DNA from: Acidobacteriota bacterium
Lineage (GTDB): Bacteria; Acidobacteriota; Terriglobia; Terriglobales; Acidobacteriaceae
NCBI GenBank assembly: GCA_003224785.1
Contig: QHZV01000263.1
Location: forward strand, 1-7,106
DNA length: 7,106 nucleotides
Direction of reading: 5' to 3'
This document shows positions 1 to 5,331 of this stretch, one piece after another (the stretch's first letter is position 1; every line of letters starts with the position of its first letter). Position numbers and translations under genes: made by a program. The notes beneath the pieces were generated by a model, which saw only the letters and a program-made list of their open reading frames with translations, was not told the DNA's origin and made no database searches.

Positions 1-1437
1 AGCCGGGCTGCTCGGAGTTACATCGAGCAAGTCGCTGCTGTTCGCATTCGACGGACTCGCGGAGTGAAATACAACCCCGCCCATCACGTCGGAATAGTTG
101 GAAAGGAAGCTATCGAACCCCTGCGCCTGGCGGAGTTCCACGTAGTAGTAGGTGTTCGTAGTTCCGGACTGCAGGATCTTCAGCGCTTTCGGATTGCTGT
201 CCTGGACCTCGGTCGGGCTCAGTTGATAGGTGCCGCTCGAAGTGACGGGTGTGATCGGCGGCTGTCCGCCACTGTTCAACCAGCCGAGCTGTTCCTTGTG
301 AAATGCGTCATAGTGCGGCGCACTGTACGTGGAGGCGCCCATGGTGTCGAAGCCATCACCGTAGTCGCTGAAATTGCCGCTGCTGCAGATCACTTGCGTT
401 CCGCAGTCTACAGTGTGGGCGTGATAAAGCCCGAAGTTGTGGCCCATCTCGTGTGCGAAGACGTGAACGGCAATGTTGTATTGTCCATTAACCCACACGT
501 CACCGCCACCGATCGTAGCCAGGCCCCACCACGCGCTGCAGCCAGTGTTGCTGGACATCAAATAGATGTAATGCGAATAGCTCGACAAGCTATAACCGGC
601 CGACTGCGCGGCGGCGAGTGCGTCGGACTTGATCGAAGCAGTGTCGCAGTTCGTACTCGCGACTGGCACCGTGAACCAGCCGGCAACATCTCCGGTCAGC
701 CACGTATGCTGGAATGAATTCTCCATATCCCAGTTGCTGGTCTGCGTGAAGACCATGTTCTGGACTGCGGCTGCGGTCCAGGGCTGGGCGCTGGGATTAT
801 CTTGGAAATTGACCATCATGACGAGCGTGTTGACCGCGCCCGAGGTGGCTGGGGCGGAGGCGGCGGTGACTGTCTGCAAGCTGGTATTGGTATTGCTGTT
901 AGCGCCTGATGCCAGGGCCAGCTCGCTATTCACCTTCACCCCGTGAACTTTGACTACCGAACCGGTCAGCAGGTGAGTGGGGGCAGAGCCTGCAAAATGC
1001 AATCCCAGGCGGCCGTTGGATGAATTCAAGAAATGGTGCATCACCGCGCCGGTCGTCTTGTCGGGGGTTCCCTGCATTTCGTAGAGGACTTCCAGAACGC
1101 CCTGCGCGGTCACGGATTGCTCAACGTGTTGCTTCACTGTCCGTGGCATGGTGTGGCTGACGTTGTTTGGAATTGCAACGCGCAGAACGTCACCGGGATT
1201 CGACTGCATCAGCGAAAGCAGGAGCTGCTCGCGCTGTGCGGCCAATGCCGTGAACTGCGTCAGAAGCTGCTGTTTTTGGGTGGCGCTTGCCTGCTGATAC
1301 GACGAGTGCATCTGCAGCAACGCTGTGGTTGCGTCTTCTGCGGCTTTGCCCTTTGCAGAATGCTGGGCAAACGCCAGAGTCGCGGTGAGACAAAGGAAAA
1401 TGGCAACGAACAGGGAAGCCTTGCAATTCGTGCGCAT
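1..1437 (-). CDS. Secreted zinc metallopeptidase, gametolysin (M11)-like metzincin, C-terminus cut by window edge
   Basis: An open frame of 479 codons without a stop, running off the left edge. The ATG at 1437 is chosen because it begins a clear signal peptide: basic start (R2, K6), hydrophobic core at about 8-21, and a likely cleavage site AFA|QH after residue 24. AGGAG lies 13 nt upstream (1451-1455), rather far away. Residues about 35-80 are Gln/Ala-rich and probably helical. About 85-175 looks like a propeptide or small N-terminal domain. The catalytic domain starts near 203 (LVMMVNFQD). The zinc site HEMGHNFGLYH at 329-339 fits the metzincin pattern HExxHxxGxxH, with E330 as catalytic base. 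YGDGFDTMG at 359-367 supplies the Met-turn (M366) in the form typical of M11. Cysteines 264, 300, 345 and 351 could form disulfides. The protein is probably exported to degrade extracellular or envelope protein; its substrate is unknown. It is a separate unit, 241 nt beyond the ligase stop. I saw no convincing promoter in 1438-1678. Confidence 0.86.
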   Translation of the reverse strand, partial: MRTNCKASLFVAIFLCLTATLAFAQHSAKGKAAEDATTALLQMHSSYQQASATQKQQLLTQFTALAAQREQLLLSLMQSNPGDVLRVAIPNNVSHTMPRTVKQHVEQSVTAQGVLEVLYEMQGTPDKTTGAVMHHFLNSSNGRLGLHFAGSAPTHLLTGSVVKVHGVKVNSELALASGANSNTNTSLQTVTAASAPATSGAVNTLVMMVNFQDNPSAQPWTAAAVQNMVFTQTSNWDMENSFQHTWLTGDVAGWFTVPVASTNCDTASIKSDALAAAQSAGYSLSSYSHYIYLMSSNTGCSAWWGLATIGGGDVWVNGQYNIAVHVFAHEMGHNFGLYHAHTVDCGTQVICSSGNFSDYGDGFDTMGASTYSAPHYDAFHKEQLGWLNSGGQPPITPVTSSGTYQLSPTEVQDSNPKALKILQSGTTNTYYYVELRQAQGFDSFLSNYSDVMGGVVFHSASPSNANSSDLLDVTPSSPA

Positions 1438-1678
1438 GGGGGTTTTCGTTCTCCTGCCGCAGCGGGCGGCTAGGACAAAGGTAGGACCGAGAACATCAGG
1501 TGGGCAGATACCATGCGGTCAAGCAGAGCCTGCGAGAGTGGCGAGCGGCGGACAATGGACCGACAGACCTTAGATACATTCCGGAAGTAACCAGTAACGT
1601 GAGTCCATCAGGTAAAACATGTAGATTTCAGACTTAGTGGTGTTGATAACCTGTTGAAACTGTGAAGTTTCGCGAGTT

Positions 1679-3421
1679 TCAGAGCCGTTCCACAATACTC
1701 TGAAGCTCCTGTGCAATTTGCGCCGGATCGCGCCCTGATTCAAAAAAGACTGGACTGCCGATCTTGACTGAGACCTGGTGCGGTCGCGCCATTCTTCTTC
1801 CTGCTTTCTTCAACTCAAATAACCCATCAATGCGCATGGGGATGACGGGAATCCCTAAGTTGTTGACCAACAGACCGATTCCTGACCGGAATGGCCGAAT
1901 CTTGCCGTCAGTTGTATGGTGCCCTTCGGGAAAGACCAGAATGCTGTAGCCGTTATCAACCGACTCTCCGGCAAAGGCAAAGCTCTCGCGGAAGCCACCC
2001 TCGCGGGGAAGGGGAAAAACGTTGAGGAGCGAGACGCCCAGGAACCATTCCAGCCGATCAAACATTCGCATAAACAGATTGCGACCCGGCGGCGGAGTGC
2101 GCAATGCTTCAAGCGCTTCTCCCCCAGCTGCAGTCGCCAGCTTATGACGCAGGCGGAAGGGAAGCGCGGTGAGAACAAAGCCTACGTCAACGTCTCCGAT
2201 GTGATTGCAGACCACCAGCGCGGGGCCGTTCAGCCCGCGCAAGTTCTCTCGTCCCTTAATGCGCGGCCAGCCCAGTAAGAAAACAGCCGGACGCAGCAAG
2301 AGATAGTGAATCAGAAAGCGAATCCAGCTGACCGGCCAACGCTGGGCCCATGCAGGGTAGTGATAGACGACCCGTGAGACCGGGCCGCCTTTCAGCATAC
2401 GGTCCAAGTCGCCGACCGTGCTTGCGGATGAAAACCTGGTTTCACTCAAATCAATTTGATAGCGGTCTTCGAGCGCGCTAAGCAGCTCAACCCGATCTAG
2501 CGAACTGAGATTCAAGTCGGAATCAAGGCGGACATTTTCGTTCAGCTCAAGACTTGCGCGTTTGGAGATCCGCGAAATCAAATCTTTTAGAGCAGTGCTA
2601 CTCTGCGGCGTTTTGGTCTCATTCGCTGCGGACGCATTCGTGGCCATCATGTTCGCGACGCTCTGGGTGATTTCCGCGCGCCGCGGTTTTTGCGTCGAGG
2701 TGCGCGGAAAGTCTTCGTCAGGCCAGACCACCCACCGGCGAATGCGTTGATACTCCGCGAGCTTATGATTGGCATTTTCGACGACGCTGGCTGGATTGCT
2801 CGCATGTCGCAATATCAGCACCGCGCAGGGCTCGGCGTTGCCGTTCATGCTCAAAGGGACGACTATTGCGTCTTTTATCTGCGGCAATTCTTTGAGCACT
2901 CTTTCTAGGTCGCCGGGATAAATATTCATCCCTGCGGGAGTGACGATTACCTCTTTTTTGCGGCCCTTAAAAAAAAGATTGCCTTCCGAGTCCAGCGCAC
3001 CGATGTCACCCGTTCGATACCAGCCTTCTTCCGTTGCGACCGGCTGCAAACCGTCTCCGCCCCAGTAGCCCGTCGCCACTCCGCTGCCGCGCACCAGAAT
3101 TTCTCCATCGTCAGCAAGTTTGACCTCCCGACCTGCGAGCACTTTACCGATCGAGCCTTTGCCCACTTTAAAAGGATGATTCACGCTAATGAGCGAAGTC
3201 GTCTCAGTGAGCCCGTATCCTTGAATAACAGCGAAACCGAGCCGTCGCCAGAATTCTTCGGTCTCGTGATCAAGGGCTGCCCCGCCGGAAATAAACGCCC
3301 AGAACTTCCATCCAAATTTCTGATGAATGCGGCGGAACATCCACCAGCGGCGCAGAAAGTGTTCGCCTTCCGCGGCGGCATAATCCTCGCGGAATTTCGC
3401 GAGCTTCCCTGTGTCGTCCAA
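1679..3421 (-). CDS. C-terminal part of a broken acyl-AMP ligase / acyl-carrier / PlsC acyltransferase gene
   Basis: This 580-residue frame continues the gene that starts at 4148. Its only 5' start is a TTG at 3421 with no ribosome site, so it is unlikely to be a true separate gene. Domains in order: ligase remainder with ISGGA (44-48), the adenylation motif YGLTET (69-74), YRTGD (135-139), the hinge-region GRKKEVIVTPAGMNIYP (153-169) and the C-terminal lysine K245 in PRTSTQK; an acyl-carrier domain at about 278-345 with the phosphopantetheine-accepting Ser in LNLSSLDRVEL (S307 by position); a hydrophobic stretch at 366-385; then a PlsC-type 1-acylglycerol-phosphate acyltransferase with NHIGDVD (HX4D, H407/D412), FPLPRE (469-473), FPEG (497-500) and IPVIPMRI (524-531). 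Family knowledge suggests that the ligase activates a fatty acid, the carrier holds it and PlsC transfers it to a lysophospholipid or other acceptor. That makes it Aas-like in logic, but with the acyltransferase last. The acceptor is unknown. A 6-bp hairpin (1656-1671) follows the stop but lacks a U-tract. Confidence 0.82.
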   Translation of the reverse strand: MDDTGKLAKFREDYAAAEGEHFLRRWWMFRRIHQKFGWKFWAFISGGAALDHETEEFWRRLGFAVIQGYGLTETTSLISVNHPFKVGKGSIGKVLAGREVKLADDGEILVRGSGVATGYWGGDGLQPVATEEGWYRTGDIGALDSEGNLFFKGRKKEVIVTPAGMNIYPGDLERVLKELPQIKDAIVVPLSMNGNAEPCAVLILRHASNPASVVENANHKLAEYQRIRRWVVWPDEDFPRTSTQKPRRAEITQSVANMMATNASAANETKTPQSSTALKDLISRISKRASLELNENVRLDSDLNLSSLDRVELLSALEDRYQIDLSETRFSSASTVGDLDRMLKGGPVSRVVYHYPAWAQRWPVSWIRFLIHYLLLRPAVFLLGWPRIKGRENLRGLNGPALVVCNHIGDVDVGFVLTALPFRLRHKLATAAGGEALEALRTPPPGRNLFMRMFDRLEWFLGVSLLNVFPLPREGGFRESFAFAGESVDNGYSILVFPEGHHTTDGKIRPFRSGIGLLVNNLGIPVIPMRIDGLFELKKAGRRMARPHQVSVKIGSPVFFESGRDPAQIAQELQSIVERL

Positions 3422-4148
3422 ATCGCGTTCGAATCGTACTGATTACGTCGCCAGGCTTCAGCGATTCCTGAAACAAGACTGTGCCCCGCAAAAGCGGCGG
3501 CAGGTAAATTCCAAGAAACTGGCCGAAGACATGACTCAGCGGCAGCAGGTTTAAAAAGCGTAGCGGATGCACCAGGCGCGCGAATTTGGAATATCCGGCA
3601 ATCTGCTGTTCAAGTGGCGCAACGTTCGCCAGCACGTTGCCATGAGAGATGACTACGCCTTTGGGCTCGGCGGTGGTGCCGGAGGTGAACACAATTTCTA
3701 GTGGATCGTCAGAGCTAACGTTTTCGGAGGCCAATGCCGCTGGGGACTGTGCGCTCAAAGCACTCTGAAAGCCTTTGAAGAATAATGTGGGCAATCCCGG
3801 TTGCGCGTGGTCGCGAGAACAGACGAGAAGGCGCGCGCCCACCTGATGGAAGACCCGAACTACAAAATCCGGAGAAGCCGCATCATCCATGGGCACGGCG
3901 ATTACGCCGCGATTCGCACATCCCAGAAATGCCGCAACCCACGCGGCGGAATTCGGTCCCCAGAGTACGACGCGCTCGCCTTTGAGAATCTGCCGAACGT
4001 TGAGTTCGCGGGCGAAACGGAATGCGGTGGCAGCGACTGAAGCGTAGCTCTCGCGATGCAGGCGATACCCCTGCGGTTCGGCGTAGGCTTGCTCGCTCCC
4101 AAGCCGCTCGAAATCAAGCAGATAGTCCGCAACGCTGGTTCGTGCCAC
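3270..4148 (-). CDS. N-terminal part of the broken acyl-AMP ligase gene, frameshifted near 3430
   Basis: This is the true 5' end of the ligase-carrier-acyltransferase gene. The start is GTG at 4148, with a weak AGG 8 nt upstream. An upstream in-frame ATG (4166) meets TAG after two codons and cannot serve. Residues 1-240 are a normal ANL-superfamily adenylating domain: ERVVLWGPNSAAWVA (58-72), the ATP-binding P-loop FTSGTTAEPKGVVISHGN (154-171), and LLPLSHVFG (201-209). Homology stops at about residue 240 (DVISTIR). The roughly 50 residues that follow, to the stop at 3270, are Arg/Pro-rich out-of-frame noise, while the proper continuation (ERDLDD...) lies in the next frame from 3430. The block usually holding a VPR-type motif between these two points is absent. 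The fragment alone lacks the YGLTET and lysine motifs, so it should be inactive. The cause may be a real deletion (pseudogene) or an assembly error. It is transcribed divergently from the 4354 and 4565 genes. Confidence 0.8.
   Translation of the reverse strand: MARTSVADYLLDFERLGSEQAYAEPQGYRLHRESYASVAATAFRFARELNVRQILKGERVVLWGPNSAAWVAAFLGCANRGVIAVPMDDAASPDFVVRVFHQVGARLLVCSRDHAQPGLPTLFFKGFQSALSAQSPAALASENVSSDDPLEIVFTSGTTAEPKGVVISHGNVLANVAPLEQQIAGYSKFARLVHPLRFLNLLPLSHVFGQFLGIYLPPLLRGTVLFQESLKPGDVISTIRTRFGRHREAREIPRGLCRRGRRTLSAPLVDVPPHSSEIWMEVLGVYFRRGSP
3422..3434 (-). other. Frame-change junction within the ligase gene
   Basis: Reading the minus strand, the frame from 4148 is sound through ATT CGA (Ile-Arg, 3434-3429). 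The downstream frame is sound from GAA CGC GAT (Glu-Arg-Asp, 3430-3422). The two frames overlap over ATTCGAACGCGAT. The shift equals one extra base, or a deletion of 3n+2 bases. Because about 20 expected residues are also missing, an internal deletion fits better than a simple single-base error. That residue count is my estimate from memory of the family, not an alignment. Confidence 0.75.
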
Positions 4149-4191
4149 ACGACAAGCCTAATTCATTTGCCGAAACCAGTTAGCGGCAATG

Positions 4192-4223
4192 GGACAGCTT
4201 GTACAAGTGTGCTCTTGCTGTCC
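4192..4223 (-). promoter_or_regulatory. Inverted repeat upstream of the ligase gene
   Basis: Perfect 7-bp arms GGACAGC (4192-4198) and GCTGTCC (4217-4223) are separated by 18 nt. The perfect 10-bp palindrome CTTGTACAAG (4198-4207) overlaps the left arm. The element ends 44 nt upstream of the GTG start of the ligase, so it could be a leader hairpin in that mRNA or a dimeric-repressor site. The role is inferred. Confidence 0.4.
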
Positions 4224-4254
4224 GATAAGGTTTGTCCTAGAATCCCGCCGTCCA

Positions 4255-4276
4255 GTCAAACTCAGATTTATTTGAC
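4255..4276. promoter_or_regulatory. Inverted repeat GTCAAA-N10-TTTGAC, possible operator
   Basis: The arms are at 4255-4260 and 4271-4276, a perfect 6-bp inverted repeat with a 10-bp spacer, so the two half-sites are 16 bp apart. Each arm overlaps a -35-like hexamer, TTGACA (4272-4277) on + and TTGACT (4259-4254) on -, facing outwards. A regulator bound here could control both divergent units. No good -10 was found for either hexamer. Confidence 0.35.
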
Positions 4277-4283
4277 ATCTTCT

Positions 4284-4312
4284 CTTGCCAAAATCGGTTC
4301 TTGCTTGCCAAA
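4284..4312 (+). repeat. Direct repeat CTTGCCAAA, 20-bp period
   Basis: Identical 9-mers lie at 4284-4292 and 4304-4312. The period is exactly 20 bp, close to two helical turns, placing both copies on the same DNA face. They sit 42 nt upstream of the small ORF at 4354, where activator sites of tandem-binding regulators would be expected. The regulatory role is inferred. Confidence 0.4.
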
Positions 4313-4353
4313 GTCCGGATGATCGCCGGTAATCTCGCCCGGAGGAATTGCCG

Positions 4354-4449
4354 ATGAGCTTCGTAGCATGGCAAATTTTGAGAAGGCTGCCCAAGCCTCT
4401 GTTGTTAGTGGGTGCCATCTTCGTTCTTGCGTCTGCGGCGCGGGCGTAA
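4354..4449 (+). CDS. Small hydrophobic protein of 31 residues, signal-peptide-like
   Basis: ATG at 4354, TAA at 4447-4449. A strong Shine-Dalgarno GGAGG (4340-4344 region) lies about 8 nt upstream, which is the main evidence for translation. The N-terminus is MSFVAWQILRRLPKP with R10, R11 and K14. A hydrophobic segment follows at about 15-27 (LLLVGAIFVLASA), and the peptide ends in AARA. The shape is that of a signal peptide whose AxA cleavage site falls at the very end, or of a single-pass small membrane protein with its basic side inside. No homologue is recognised. It lies 115 nt upstream of the STAS gene on the same strand, with a possible promoter between. It may be a real small protein, a leader peptide, or the remnant of an exported protein that has lost its mature part. 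Confidence 0.5.
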   Translation: MSFVAWQILRRLPKPLLLVGAIFVLASAARA

Positions 4450-4498
4450 AGCAACGCCACAGGAAACATCACGACGATCTCACGCTGGAACTTAGGCT

Positions 4499-4504
4499 TA
4501 TACT
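4499..4504 (+). promoter_or_regulatory. Candidate -10 box of the STAS gene
   Basis: TATACT matches the sigma-70 -10 consensus at five of six bases, within an A/T-rich patch 60 nt upstream of the STAS start. No recognisable -35 lies 16-18 bp upstream and there is no extended -10 TG, so the call is tentative. Confidence 0.3.
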
Positions 4505-4564
4505 AATTAGGTAGCGCGCCTCTTCTCAGGTTTCCTGCTGGAATGATTACGGGCCGAGGTCCTC

Positions 4565-4930
4565 ATGTCCCTACAGTTGGATATTTCCAGAACGGACGAC
4601 ATTGCGGTGGTCCGCTGCCGCGGTCGCATTGTTTTTGGCGAAGAATCGGATGATCTACGAGCCGCAATCATCGGTCTGCTAAACGAAACCAAGGGAATCG
4701 TGCTGAACCTGGCGTGGGTCGCGCATATTGATAGCAGCGGTCTTGGAACGCTTGTCGCGTCGTTCATTTCCGCGCGCCATCGCGACGCGGAGATCAAGGT
4801 TGCAGCGCTCTCTCCGATCGCGCGCCGAGTGTTGACGCAAACCCATGTGGACCAGTTGTTTGAGATTTACGACTCAACGGAAGAAGCTGTGAGGTCGTTC
4901 GGCGCTCACCCTGAAGCCGCCACTGGATGA
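4565..4930 (+). CDS. STAS-domain anti-sigma-factor antagonist (SpoIIAA/RsbV-like)
   Basis: A 121-residue protein, the usual length for a single STAS domain. ATG at 4565 has GAGG 5 nt upstream (4556-4559). The first strand and turn are at about 3-22 (LQLDISRTDDIAVVRCRGRI), then a helix (26-41), then the core strand GIVLNLAWVAHIDSSGLGTL (44-63). The loop DSSG at 56-59 carries the phosphoacceptor serine, most likely S58 as in SpoIIAA. IKVAALSPIARRVL (77-90) and the helix around DQLFEIYDSTEEAVRSF (96-112) complete the fold. In partner switching, the unphosphorylated form binds an HPK-type anti-sigma kinase and releases its sigma factor or other target; phosphorylation on the serine reverses this. 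It acts in the cytoplasm. No kinase, PP2C phosphatase or sigma gene is next to it, so its partners are encoded elsewhere. It converges on the 5006-5182 gene. Confidence 0.9.
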   Translation: MSLQLDISRTDDIAVVRCRGRIVFGEESDDLRAAIIGLLNETKGIVLNLAWVAHIDSSGLGTLVASFISARHRDAEIKVAALSPIARRVLTQTHVDQLFEIYDSTEEAVRSFGAHPEAATG

Positions 4931-5005
4931 TGAGTTCTTGCGCGGGGCTTGCGCCGCGTCAGTCGTTCTGGTCATCGAAAAATCACAGAAACTTATCTGG
5001 CAATC

Positions 5006-5182
5006 TTACGGTCTAACGATTGGCTCGCCCGGCGACTTCTGGGCCAACTTCGCAAGCTTGCCCGAGATGCGCGTGCGATCAGCCTCTCCACCAGCGGCGG
5101 TGAGCTGTTTTCGTAACTTCTGAATTTTCTCTTTCCTTGTTCGGCGACGGCGAATCTCAGGACGACGGCTTGGTGCGGACAT
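5006..5182 (-). CDS. Small basic protein of 58 residues with EIRRRRTRKEK motif (possibly DUF6800-like)
   Basis: ATG at 5182, TAA at 5006-5008. AGGAG (5189-5193) lies 6 nt upstream. The alternative ATG at 5186 is too close to it and hits a stop after nine codons. The sequence begins MSAPSRRPEIRRRRTRKEKI, followed by a Lys/Leu/Ala-rich helical part (QKLRKQL at 21-27, ISGKLAKLAQK at 39-49) and a short tail GEPIVRP. It is strongly basic, with no signal peptide or membrane segment, so it is cytoplasmic and possibly binds nucleic acid or ribosomes; that function is only an inference from charge. The pattern resembles short proteins of Planctomycetes and Acidobacteria that I believe are grouped as DUF6800, recalled and not checked. 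It has its own candidate promoter at 5243-5271, downstream of the terminator of the preceding gene, and so is probably monocistronic. Confidence 0.72.
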   Translation of the reverse strand: MSAPSRRPEIRRRRTRKEKIQKLRKQLTAAGGEADRTRISGKLAKLAQKSPGEPIVRP

Positions 5183-5242
5183 TCATTGCTCCTGTTTGTA
5201 AGATTGAATGATTGCGGGAGGGGTCTTCGTTCCGCAACATCC

Positions 5243-5271
5243 ATTGGAAAGGCAGTTGCGATGTAAGTCAA
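5243..5271 (-). promoter_or_regulatory. Candidate sigma-70 promoter of the small basic protein gene
   Basis: On the minus strand, TTGACT (5271-5266) is five of six to the -35 consensus. A 17-bp spacer separates it from TCCAAT (5248-5243), four of six to the -10. Transcription would start near 5236, giving a leader of about 54 nt. It lies just past the terminator at 5279-5309, which fits an independent unit. Confidence 0.4.
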
Positions 5272-5278
5272 GCGCGGC

Positions 5279-5309
5279 AAAAAATTGGGCTGGCGTATGG
5301 CCAGCCCAA
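5279..5309 (-). terminator. Rho-independent terminator of the WxPGYW-repeat gene
   Basis: A perfect 10-bp stem (5300-5309 with 5285-5294), a 5-nt loop (5295-5299) and, on the minus strand, six U residues directly after the stem (5284-5279). It begins 22 nt past the stop codon at 5332. The plus strand has no T-tract after the stem, so it works in one direction. Confidence 0.93.
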
Positions 5310-5331
5310 CCCGCTACAGGTTGTCAAAAAT

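Larger units (their letters stand above)
4149..4353. other. Divergent intergenic regulatory region
   Basis: This stretch lies between the ligase start (4148, -) and the small ORF (4354, +). It holds three repeat or palindrome structures, listed separately, and no credible longer gene: the reading frames crossing it lack ribosome sites and family features. TTGACA at 4272-4277 (+) is a perfect -35 hexamer, but no acceptable -10 lies 16-19 bp downstream. No sound promoter was found for the ligase on the minus strand. Confidence 0.5.

Noticed and set aside
64..1473. Plus-strand open frames at 64-717, 629-946 and 1033-1473
   Set aside because: They lie antisense to the metallopeptidase, whose frame has a signal peptide and zinc motif. 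Their products show no recognisable domain.
1641..1649. DnaA-box-like TTATCAACA (minus strand)
   Set aside because: A single copy with one mismatch to TTATCCACA, with no cluster, AT-rich unwinding element or replication genes nearby.
1656..1671. GAAACT-GTGA-AGTTTC hairpin after the ligase stop as a terminator
   Set aside because: The stem is only 6 bp and A/T-heavy, with no U-tract after it on the minus strand. It may still affect mRNA stability.
3419..3421. TTG as a true start for the carrier/acyltransferase protein
   Set aside because: There is no Shine-Dalgarno, and the start lies inside the ligase fold, not at a domain boundary.
4158..4166. ATG-AAT-TAG two-codon ORF just before the ligase GTG
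   Set aside because: No clear ribosome site is present, and such a short start-stop is expected by chance.
4941..4958. GC-rich CGCGG/CCGCG hairpin after the STAS gene as a terminator
   Set aside because: The stem is 5 bp with an 8-nt loop and no T-tract follows, so the evidence is too weak.
4993..5280. 95-residue minus-strand frame overlapping the small basic gene
   Set aside because: It spans the promoter and ribosome site of the 5006-5182 gene in another frame, has no ribosome site of its own and gives a featureless product.
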